Source: JBJEFI01 sp051873875
GTDB lineage: Bacteria; Bacillota; Bacilli; Bacillales; Bacillaceae_G
Direction of reading: 5' to 3'
Length of the DNA: 27,646 nucleotides
Assembly: GCA_051873875.1 (NCBI GenBank)
Contig: JBJEFI010000145.1
Span: forward strand, 1-27,646
Positions 1-5,405 of the stretch are shown in pieces (within the stretch, counting starts at the first letter, position 1; each line of letters begins with the position of its first letter). The position numbers and the translations under genes were made by a program. The notes beneath the pieces were generated by a model. It was not told the DNA's origin, ran no database searches, and saw only the letters and a list, made by a program, of their open reading frames with translations.

Positions 1-67
1 CACAAATCTTATCTGGATGCCCTTCTGTTACAGATTCTGATGTGAAAAGTCGACGCTTTTTACTCAT
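1..67 (-). CDS. metK: S-adenosylmethionine synthetase, N-terminal start only (partial)
   Basis: Only the first 22 codons are inside the window; the gene runs off the left edge. The reading begins MSKKRRLFTSESVTEGHPDK. FTSESVTEGHPDK is the conserved N-terminus of methionine adenosyltransferase, which makes S-adenosylmethionine from methionine and ATP in the cytoplasm; its His belongs to the ATP site. A GGAGG ribosome site lies just upstream of the ATG. The gene is divergent from pckA, as in other Bacillus chromosomes, and is preceded by a SAM-I riboswitch and terminator, so it is controlled by its own product. The identification is secure although the fragment is short. Confidence 0.95.
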   Translation of the reverse strand, partial: MSKKRRLFTSESVTEGHPDKIC

Positions 68-173
68 TGTTTTCCTCCTAATATGATAAAGTGTAACGGA
101 ACTCTATATTCTTTTTTTACTCTTCTATTACTACACTAACCAATTTAGCCAAGAAAATTACGATTTAAAAACA

Positions 174-209
174 AAAAACCTTTTTCCATAACGAGAGAAA
201 AAGGTTTTT
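174..209 (-). terminator. Intrinsic terminator of the metK SAM riboswitch
   Basis: The minus-strand transcript would form a 12-bp stem (AAAAACCTTTTT pairing with AAAAAGGTTTTT) followed by a U-rich run. The 5' arm, CCTTTTTCTCT on the RNA, can alternatively pair with AGAGAAAAGG, which includes the 3' strand of riboswitch helix P1. That gives the expected switch between antiterminator (no SAM) and terminator (SAM bound). Confidence 0.88.
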
Positions 210-233
210 AACATCCGTTCATCATTAGCCTTT

Positions 234-346
234 TCTCTTATTGATCAAGACAAATATGCCTTGCATCAGGTTGAGCACCTTTCATCTATAGATGAGGTTG
301 CTGGGCTTCATAGGGCCTTATCCCTCCACCAACTCGGAATAAGAGA
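234..346 (-). promoter_or_regulatory. SAM-I (S-box) riboswitch aptamer upstream of metK
   Basis: Read on the minus strand, the element starts with TCTCTTATT and ends with AATAAGAGA, a perfect 9-bp P1 helix. Between them are the S-box signatures GGTGGAGGGA, GGCCCTATGAAGCCC and CAGCAACC. This is the class I SAM aptamer, known to lower methionine and SAM gene expression by transcription termination when SAM is bound. A terminator follows at 174-209 and metK after it. Confidence 0.96.
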
Positions 347-362
347 GTATCCGTTCCATAGT

Positions 363-391
363 ATCATATTCAACTTAGGCATGTTTGTCAA
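363..391 (-). promoter_or_regulatory. metK promoter (sigma-A type)
   Basis: On the minus strand a perfect -35 TTGACA (386-391) is separated by 17 bases from -10 TATGAT (363-368). The predicted start near base 356 lies about ten bases before the riboswitch P1 helix, so the transcript would begin almost directly with the aptamer. Confidence 0.85.
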
Positions 392-414
392 TAAAAAAAT
401 CTTGAATTTTTCGC

Positions 415-439
415 TCTAAAAAATTCATAATTTTTTAGA
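415..439. repeat. 11-bp perfect inverted repeat between the metK and pckA promoters
   Basis: The arms TCTAAAAAATT and AATTTTTTAGA are separated by CAT. The repeat lies upstream of both divergent promoters. It could be a protein-binding site or merely A+T-rich upstream DNA. I do not recognise it as a known operator. Confidence 0.5.
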
Positions 440-488
440 AATTATATAAATACTAAATTGTTTAAATGATGTACAATATTTATTATAA

Positions 489-499
489 AGTGCTATACT
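489..499 (+). promoter_or_regulatory. pckA promoter -10 region with probable CcpN operator
   Basis: The sequence AGTGCTATACT matches 10 of 11 positions of the CcpN consensus TRTGHYATAYW described for Bacillus subtilis gapB and pckA. It contains the likely -10 hexamer TATACT (494-499); no good -35 is visible. CcpN represses gluconeogenic genes during glycolytic growth. The operator call rests on the consensus match and on the gene being a known CcpN target elsewhere. Confidence 0.6.
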
Positions 500-552
500 T
501 ATTTGGTGATAAGTTGCTAATAAAAAAGGGAAACAAAGGTGGGGTTAATTTG

Positions 553-2139
553 ATGAGTACATTAGATGTGCAAGTTGGTTTAAATGAACTATTATCACTT
601 GAAAGCGCAAACATCCAACTTAGTGTACCAAAACTAGTTGAAAAGATTTTGTGGAGACACGAAGGAGAAATTACATCAACAGGAGCTGTCTGTGTATCTA
701 CGGGGAAATATACAGGTCGTTCCCCACAAGACAAATTTACTGTGGTAGAAGAATCTACAAAAAATCATATTGATTGGGGTTCTGTTAACCAACCGATTTC
801 AAGCGAAGTTTTTGATCGTCTTTATGAAAAGGTCGTAACATATTTAAAAACAAAAGAAGATATTTTTGTTTTTAAAGGTTTTGCAGGAGCTGATCACCGT
901 TATCGTTTACCAATCCAAGTTATTAATGAATATGCTTGGCATAACTTATTTGCTCAAACATTATTCATCCGTCCAACGGAAGAAGAATTAAAAACACATG
1001 AAGCACAATTTACAATTGTATCTGCACCAGGCTTTAAAGCAGATCCTATATTAGACGGTACGCGTTCTGAAGCGTTTGTTATCGTTTCATTCGAAAAGAA
1101 AATCGTTTTAATTGGTGGTACAGAATATGCTGGTGAAATGAAGAAATCTATTTTCTCTATCATGAACTATTTATTACCACAAAAAGACATTTTATCAATG
1201 CATTGTTCTGCTAACGTTGGAAGTGAAGGAGACGTTGCATTATTCTTCGGTCTTTCAGGTACAGGTAAAACAACATTATCAGCAGATCCAAATCGTAAAT
1301 TAATTGGGGATGATGAACACGGTTGGTCTGATAATGGCGTTTTCAATATTGAAGGCGGTTGCTACGCAAAATGTGCTGGCTTATCTCGTGAAAAAGAACC
1401 ACAAATCTTTGACGCTATCACATTTGGTTCCGTACTAGAAAATGTTGTTATTGATGAAAATACACATATTGCTCAATATAACGATACATCTAAAACAGAA
1501 AATACACGTGCTGCTTATCCAATTGATGCAGTAGATAATATTGTCCTACCAAGTATTGCAGGTCACCCAAACACAATTATCTTCTTAACGGCAGATGCGT
1601 TTGGTGTATTACCTCCAATCAGTAAGTTAACAAAAGAACAAGCTATGTACCATTTCTTAAGTGGTTTCACTAGTAAATTAGCAGGAACAGAACGAGGTGT
1701 TACATCACCACAAGTAACGTTCTCAACATGCTTCGGATCTCCATTCCTTCCATTAAAAGCAACTGTTTATGCTGAAATGCTTGGAGAAAAAATCGAACAA
1801 CATCAAGCAAATGTATTCTTAGTAAACACTGGTTGGACCGGTGGTGAGTATGGCGTTGGGAAACGAATGAACTTAGCCTATACTCGTGCTATGGTTACAG
1901 CTGCGTTAGAAGGCGAATTAGACAATTCAGAAACACAACAAGACCCATATTTCGGTCTACAAGTACCTATTCATGTACCTGGTGTACCTGATGAAGTATT
2001 AGTTCCAGAAAAAACATGGGAAGATAAAGACGCTTACCATGTAAAAGCAAAAGAATTAGCAGAACAATTCAAAGAAAACTTCAAAAAATTCGAAGATGTT
2101 TCTGAATCAATTGTAAAATTAGGTGGCCCAATTTCATAA
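553..2139 (+). CDS. pckA: Phosphoenolpyruvate carboxykinase (ATP)
   Basis: This cytoplasmic enzyme converts oxaloacetate and ATP to phosphoenolpyruvate, CO2 and ADP, the entry step of gluconeogenesis. The start is the ATG giving MSTLDVQVGLNELL (528 residues), placed about ten bases after AAAGGTGGGG; this length is usual for Bacillus. The P-loop GLSGTGKTTLS lies near residues 233-243 and the second metal/nucleotide motif GDDEHGW near 252-258, both diagnostic of ATP-dependent PckA. The N-terminal TGRSPQDKF substrate-binding segment is intact. The gene is monocistronic, with its own terminator at 2173-2201, and is divergent from metK. CcpN repression is likely from the upstream site. No anomalies are seen. 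Confidence 0.97.
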   Translation: MSTLDVQVGLNELLSLESANIQLSVPKLVEKILWRHEGEITSTGAVCVSTGKYTGRSPQDKFTVVEESTKNHIDWGSVNQPISSEVFDRLYEKVVTYLKTKEDIFVFKGFAGADHRYRLPIQVINEYAWHNLFAQTLFIRPTEEELKTHEAQFTIVSAPGFKADPILDGTRSEAFVIVSFEKKIVLIGGTEYAGEMKKSIFSIMNYLLPQKDILSMHCSANVGSEGDVALFFGLSGTGKTTLSADPNRKLIGDDEHGWSDNGVFNIEGGCYAKCAGLSREKEPQIFDAITFGSVLENVVIDENTHIAQYNDTSKTENTRAAYPIDAVDNIVLPSIAGHPNTIIFLTADAFGVLPPISKLTKEQAMYHFLSGFTSKLAGTERGVTSPQVTFSTCFGSPFLPLKATVYAEMLGEKIEQHQANVFLVNTGWTGGEYGVGKRMNLAYTRAMVTAALEGELDNSETQQDPYFGLQVPIHVPGVPDEVLVPEKTWEDKDAYHVKAKELAEQFKENFKKFEDVSESIVKLGGPIS

Positions 2140-2172
2140 ATAAAAGAAATTATTAATAAATATAAATCAACA

Positions 2173-2201
2173 AAAAAGAGCGTGATACCCACGCTCTTTT
2201 T
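2173..2201 (+). terminator. Intrinsic terminator after pckA
   Basis: The stem AAAAAGAGCGTG/CACGCTCTTTTT has a five-base loop and a run of T at its 3' side. It lies 34 bases after the pckA stop. The A-rich 5' side also gives T residues on the other strand, so it may work in both directions. Confidence 0.9.
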
Positions 2202-2322
2202 AAATTGAATAATAATTTTTATGAAATCTTTCTATTTTATTATCTAGTTAAATAATCATCGCTATTCCAAGGCTTTCAAAACAAACTAACAATACATAGT
2301 GCTTCTAAGATAATAATATATT

Positions 2323-2463
2323 TCAAATAATTAGGTGTGACCAACTAGCTCCCATAATTGCAATATATTCACCATCGGAAACAGTAAGCGACACATTTCT
2401 TACGGCGTGAACTAAACTTTCACCTTTCCGATACTGTTTATGTAAATTTTTTACTTCAATCAA
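2323..2463 (-). pseudogene. Remnant of an ABC transporter ATP-binding protein (MacB/LolD/FtsE-like), N-terminus only
   Basis: A 46-codon reading starts at TTG, six bases after a good GAGGGGG ribosome site. It begins IEVKNLHKQYRKGESLVHA and continues to EYIAIMGAS. This is the canonical N-terminal beta-sheet region of MacB/LolD-type ATPases up to the Walker A motif. The expected GASGSGKST is broken after GAS and continues WSHLII then stop, so the nucleotide site and about 180 downstream residues are missing. No permease gene follows; the next gene on this strand is absent and pckA converges from the left. I read it as the leftover of a deleted ABC operon. The start retains a ribosome site, so a 46-residue peptide could still be made, but function is unlikely. 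Confidence 0.8.
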
Positions 2464-2635
2464 TATTTCCCCCTCAATCAATTAAAATAGTCACTTATGA
2501 TAGTTCGACGAAATTCAATAAATTCCTTTGTATATACCAGTACTAATACGATTTCTATGACCATTTAAAAGCCAAATCTCCCCCCCTCTCCCACTAATTA
2601 CCGAACATTCACTATTTAAAACAGAAGAAATTTAG

Positions 2636-2668
2636 TTGACTTGCGTATATTGTACAGATTAATATAAT
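2636..2668 (+). promoter_or_regulatory. Probable promoter of the symporter gene
   Basis: TTGACT (2636-2641) or TTGCGT (2641-2646) can serve as -35. TAATAT (2660-2665, 18 bases after TTGACT) or TATAAT (2663-2668, 16 bases after TTGCGT) can serve as -10. Start codon 2709 would have a leader of about 35 bases. Which pair is used cannot be decided from sequence. Confidence 0.55.
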
Positions 2669-2708
2669 GAATATACGTTATTATATTAATATAGTAAGGG
2701 GCACAACG

Positions 2709-3947
2709 ATGAAATTAACAAGAAATATTTTAATTGCACTTATTCTAGGCTTAATTGTAGGATTAACATTTAACCTTTTCATGCCTGAAATTTTTCCAAC
2801 TATAAATGAATACCTTTTCGTTCCACTTGGAAATCTATTTGTTAAATTAATTAAAATGCTAGTTGTTCCAATCGTATTTTTCTCGATTGCACTAGGTGCA
2901 GCAGGAATTGGTGATCCAAAGAAATTAGGACGTATTGGTGGTAAATCTCTATTATTCTTCTTAACAACAACAGGAATCGGGATTACAATTGCAATGATCG
3001 TGGCATTGATTTTTAAACCTGGAAATGTTGGTTCTTTCGACCTTGCCAATGCAACATATGAAGGGACAACAGAAGCACCAAGCTTTATTGATACGCTTCT
3101 AAATATTATTCCAGAAAATCCAATTGCGGCCGCCTCTGAAGGAAATATGCTTCAAATTATTTTCTTTGCTGCCTTTTTAGGATTAGGAATGAGCTTAATT
3201 AGTACAAAAGTACAAACGTTATATAAAGTAATGGAAGAAATCAATGAATTAATGATGAAGCTTGTTTCACTTGTTATGTATACAGCTCCGATTGGCGCTT
3301 TTGCTTTAATTTGTAGCTCAATTGGCCAATTAGGTTTACAAGGAATGCAAGCAATGTTACTTTACTTAGCAGTTGTTCTCCTTTGCTTGTTCATTCATGC
3401 AATTGTCACATATGGAACTGCTTTGAAATTATTAGGTAACATGAGTCCAATTCATTTTATCAAAAACTTTTTTCCAGCTATTGCGGTTGCATTCTCTACT
3501 TCAAGTAGCAGTGCGACTTTACCAGTTGCAATGAAAACTGTTCAGGAAAAATTATATGTATCAAAATCAATTAGCTCTTTTATTCAACCATTAGGTGCAA
3601 CAATTAACATGGATGGAACGGCAATTATGCAAGGGGTAGCAACAATTTTTATTGCTCAAGTATTCCAAGTTGAATTAACGTTTACGCAAATGTTATTAGT
3701 TGTCCTAACAGCAATTTTGGCAAGTGTGGGAACAGCAGGTGTTCCTGGAGTTGGTTTAATCATGCTAGCTATGGTATTAGAACAAGTTAACTTACCAGTA
3801 GAGGGGATTGCTTTAATTATCGGGGTAGAGCGAATCATCGATATGTTCCGTACATCTGTAAATATTACAGGGGATGCAGTTTGTGCGATTATTGTTGCTC
3901 GCTCTGAAGAAAAACACGAGCCTGTTATTCAACAAATGAGCGCATAA
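2709..3947 (+). CDS. Dicarboxylate/amino acid:cation symporter (DAACS family, GltP/GltT-like)
   Basis: This is a membrane carrier that takes up acidic amino acids or C4-dicarboxylates with protons or sodium. The chosen ATG gives MKLTRNILIALILGL (412 residues, the family norm) after AAGGGG; an earlier in-frame ATG overlaps the -10 box. Eight or so hydrophobic segments are visible. The diagnostic elements are the serine-rich hairpin STSSSSATLP, the NMDGT motif of TM7, and the TM8 motif GVERIIDMFRTSVNITGD. The last contains the Asp, Arg, Thr and Asn that bind substrate and cation in this family. The exact substrate (glutamate, aspartate, succinate or fumarate) cannot be read from sequence. It is a single gene with its own promoter and terminator. 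Confidence 0.92.
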   Translation: MKLTRNILIALILGLIVGLTFNLFMPEIFPTINEYLFVPLGNLFVKLIKMLVVPIVFFSIALGAAGIGDPKKLGRIGGKSLLFFLTTTGIGITIAMIVALIFKPGNVGSFDLANATYEGTTEAPSFIDTLLNIIPENPIAAASEGNMLQIIFFAAFLGLGMSLISTKVQTLYKVMEEINELMMKLVSLVMYTAPIGAFALICSSIGQLGLQGMQAMLLYLAVVLLCLFIHAIVTYGTALKLLGNMSPIHFIKNFFPAIAVAFSTSSSSATLPVAMKTVQEKLYVSKSISSFIQPLGATINMDGTAIMQGVATIFIAQVFQVELTFTQMLLVVLTAILASVGTAGVPGVGLIMLAMVLEQVNLPVEGIALIIGVERIIDMFRTSVNITGDAVCAIIVARSEEKHEPVIQQMSA

Positions 3948-3984
3948 TATATACCTTCTAATTAAATATTCAACATAAAATATA

Positions 3985-4016
3985 AAAAGCTATCTGAAAA
4001 ATTTCAGATAGCTTTT
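3985..4016. terminator. Bidirectional terminator between the symporter and ytkD
   Basis: A 15-bp stem, AAAAGCTATCTGAAA with TTTCAGATAGCTTTT, has a two-base tip. T-runs on both strands allow it to end both convergent genes. The ytkD stop codon lies three bases beyond it. Confidence 0.9.
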
Positions 4017-4018
4017 CT

Positions 4019-4486
4019 TTATAAACAAGCTTTTGCTTTTTCCATACTATAAGTAAGTACATCGTCTTTCATAATAAAACTAAATTTCCCATCTTTTTTT
4101 ACATTCATAGGCAATGTATCTAATAGAACTGGTCCTTTTGTTTCAAAATAATGCTCACATTGATCAAATTTACTTAATTGAGCAATGTAAATATTTTTTA
4201 CAATTATCTTATCTTTACTTGTCACTCGATATTGACCAATATATTGAATGTTAGAAACAACGCCACCTGTCTCCTCGTGTACTTCACGAATTGCCGCTTG
4301 CACTGGACTCTCTCCTGCTTCTATTTTTCCCCCAGGAAACTCATAGCCACGACGAGTGTGATTTGTTAATACCCACTGATGATTGTATCGACATAAAACC
4401 CATACGTGCTTTGGTTCTTTTGAAAATGGTTGATCCTCAAAGGATAATTCTACCGTATTTTGGTAATAGTCTTTAAATTTATACAT
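4019..4486 (-). CDS. ytkD: Nudix hydrolase, YtkD-type nucleoside triphosphatase
   Basis: This is a MutT-like phosphohydrolase of 155 residues. The complete Nudix box runs from G53 to G75: G53, E59, R67, E68, E71, E72 and G74 fit GX5EX7REUXEEXGU, including the metal-binding glutamates. The downstream layout matches Bacillus YtkD, known to hydrolyse nucleoside triphosphates including oxidised guanine nucleotides and to limit mutation. A GGAGA ribosome site precedes the ATG. It is a single gene divergent from ytzI-yidD and convergent with the symporter. The Nudix fold is certain; the YtkD name rests on overall sequence and context with ytzI. Confidence 0.9.
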   Translation of the reverse strand: MYKFKDYYQNTVELSFEDQPFSKEPKHVWVLCRYNHQWVLTNHTRRGYEFPGGKIEAGESPVQAAIREVHEETGGVVSNIQYIGQYRVTSKDKIIVKNIYIAQLSKFDQCEHYFETKGPVLLDTLPMNVKKDGKFSFIMKDDVLTYSMEKAKACL

Positions 4487-4524
4487 ATGTGTTCTCCGTT
4501 CTTACGTTACTAAATCGTTCTACT

Positions 4525-4553
4525 ATCATATCACATTCTTTTCACAGAGTGAA
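4525..4553 (-). promoter_or_regulatory. ytkD promoter
   Basis: On the minus strand -35 TTCACT (4548-4553) is 17 bases from -10 TATGAT (4525-4530), which is preceded by TGA to give an extended -10. The -35 overlaps the small palindrome TTTCAC-AGA-GTGAAA (4540-4554). Confidence 0.65.
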
Positions 4554-4613
4554 AGGAAAGCATAAAAAAGAGGATTATGTTACTATAAAGATGGGAGAGG
4601 AGGGATTCTTTTG

Positions 4614-4766
4614 ATGCTTTTTATTCTTATACTGGGAATCATTATTGTGTTTGCTGTATTAGCCTTATCAATAGTAACAACGAACAAAGCTTATGCATAC
4701 AAACATCAAGTAGATACGCCTGATCAAAATCCTTATCTACAACATGGAGAGCCTGAAACGAAATAA
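4614..4766 (+). CDS. ytzI: YtzI-like small single-pass membrane protein
   Basis: This is a 50-residue protein starting MLFILILGIIIVFAVLAL, followed by a polar tail ending GEPETK. One N-terminal membrane segment (about residues 2-22) occupies almost half the protein; the rest should be soluble. The ATG follows GAGGAGGG at good spacing, and a possible extended -10 (TGTTACTAT) lies upstream. Size, shape and position beside ytkD match YtzI of Bacillus, whose function is unknown. The next gene, yidD, begins 32 bases downstream, probably in the same transcript. Confidence 0.75.
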   Translation: MLFILILGIIIVFAVLALSIVTTNKAYAYKHQVDTPDQNPYLQHGEPETK

Positions 4767-4798
4767 CAAATTTGATTTATTTAAAGGTTGGAAGCAAA

Positions 4799-5050
4799 AT
4801 GAAATATATTTTTATTACTATTTTTCGTTTTTATCAAAAATTTATATCACCATTAAAGCCACCTAGCTGCCGCTTTTATCCTACTTGTTCTAGTTATGGA
4901 ATCGAGGCAATGCAAACTCACGGTGCAATAAAAGGAACGATTCTTACTATAATGCGTATTTTAAAATGCCATCCTTTTCATCCCGGTGGGTTTGATCCTG
5001 TTCCAGAAAAAAGAAAATGGAAACCAACAAAAGTCGAAAATGAAAAATAA
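4799..5050 (+). CDS. yidD: Membrane protein insertion efficiency factor YidD
   Basis: This 83-residue protein starts MKYIFITIFRFYQKFISPLK. It carries the family signature around C24-RFYPTC-SSY (C24, C30), then KCHPFHPGGFDPVP (C57), which identifies UPF0161/YidD. The protein associates with the inner face of the membrane and helps YidC-dependent insertion. The Bacillus homologue is YtjA. The start was chosen at the ATG after AAAGGTTGG rather than nine codons upstream. It is usually near rnpA-yidC in proteobacteria, whereas in Bacillus it stands apart, as here, behind ytzI. Confidence 0.93.
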   Translation: MKYIFITIFRFYQKFISPLKPPSCRFYPTCSSYGIEAMQTHGAIKGTILTIMRILKCHPFHPGGFDPVPEKRKWKPTKVENEK

Positions 5051-5060
5051 AATGAAACTT

Positions 5061-5091
5061 CCACAAGTGGATGCTTCATTCCCACTTGTGG
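5061..5091. repeat. Palindromic element after yidD
   Basis: CCACAAGTGG and CCACTTGTGG form a 10-bp stem around an 11-base loop. The plus strand lacks a T-run; the minus strand has only a broken T-rich stretch further on. It may be a weak terminator of ytzI-yidD or one copy of a dispersed intergenic repeat. Repeat-family membership cannot be tested within one window. Confidence 0.5.
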
Positions 5092-5183
5092 TTAGTTGAA
5101 TCAATCGAGCTCTTTGCCTCCGTTAATCCGAGAAAATACTGTAATCTCATATTAAAAATTCCCGTTCTTTCTTCTTAATTTAA

Positions 5184-5212
5184 TTGACAGCAAAAATAAA
5201 TTAGTAGATTAT
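5184..5212 (+). promoter_or_regulatory. Candidate cydAB promoter
   Basis: A perfect -35 TTGACA (5184-5189) is followed after 17 bases by GATTAT (5207-5212), a 4/6 match to the -10 consensus. A start near 5219 would place the cre site at about +32 to +45, a position known for roadblock or direct repression by CcpA. The -10 is imperfect, so the exact box is uncertain. Confidence 0.45.
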
Positions 5213-5250
5213 ACAATAATTTACGGTTAATAACAAATTATCCCTCTTAA

Positions 5251-5264
5251 AGAAAGCGTTTACA
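5251..5264. promoter_or_regulatory. Catabolite-responsive element (cre) upstream of cydAB
   Basis: AGAAAGCGTTTACA matches 13 of 14 positions of the CcpA consensus TGWAARCGYTWNCW; only the first base differs. It lies between the candidate promoter and cydA. CcpA control of cytochrome bd genes is known in Bacillus subtilis, which supports the call. Confidence 0.75.
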
Positions 5265-5405
5265 TTTATTTAATTCACTAATTTTTCGAACTAAAAACAC
5301 AATTCAGTCACATATAACTGCTTCATTCCTACCTATTACCTATTAAACTATATGTAGATGGTGTAAACCTATATACATTACAACTTTGTTTAGGGGGGAA
5401 ACAAA

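Larger units (their letters stand above)
68..552. other. Divergent metK-pckA control region
   Basis: This 485-base gap is filled by regulatory sequence. On the minus strand it holds a metK promoter, a SAM-I aptamer and an intrinsic terminator. On the plus strand it holds the pckA promoter with a CcpN-like operator and a strong ribosome site. An 11-bp inverted repeat sits between the two promoters. No additional gene is seen. Confidence 0.85.
2202..2708. other. Gene-poor gap between pckA and the symporter
   Basis: This 507-base stretch contains the ABC-ATPase remnant (2323-2463, minus strand) and, at its right end, the symporter promoter. Between the remnant and the pckA terminator, the minus strand in one frame reads YIIILEALCIVSLF before a stop. 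This vaguely resembles the end of an FtsX/MacB-type permease, but it is too short to claim. Otherwise nothing is recognisable. Confidence 0.5.
5051..5405. other. yidD-cydA intergenic control region
   Basis: The 355 bases hold a palindromic element just after yidD (5061-5091), a candidate promoter (5184-5212), a strong cre match (5251-5264) and a leader of up to about 190 bases before cydA. I looked for Rex (TTGTGAA...TTCACAA) and Fnr (TGTGA...TCACA) sites and saw no convincing match. No gene is seen. Confidence 0.7.

Noticed and set aside
466..552. Longer pckA start at ATG 466 adding 29 residues
   Set aside because: It lies upstream of the likely -10 box, has no ribosome site, and the extension (KVLYLFGDKLLIKK) is not part of PckA. 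ATG 553 has a strong ribosome site and gives the normal length.
2478..2564. 28-codon minus-strand reading (MVIEIVLVLVYTKEF...) directly upstream of the ABC remnant
   Set aside because: The nearest purine-rich stretch is too far from its ATG, there is no recognisable family, and the next frame is equally open. It may be the decayed end of a neighbouring gene, but this cannot be supported.
2667..2708. Longer symporter start at ATG 2667
   Set aside because: It overlaps the -10 region of the promoter and lacks a ribosome site. ATG 2709 follows AAGGGG.
5281..5405. Rex or Fnr operators in the cydA leader
   Set aside because: Some partial symmetry exists (TGTAA...TTACA around 5360-5381), but it does not match TTGTGAA-TTCACAA or TGTGA-TCACA well enough to name.
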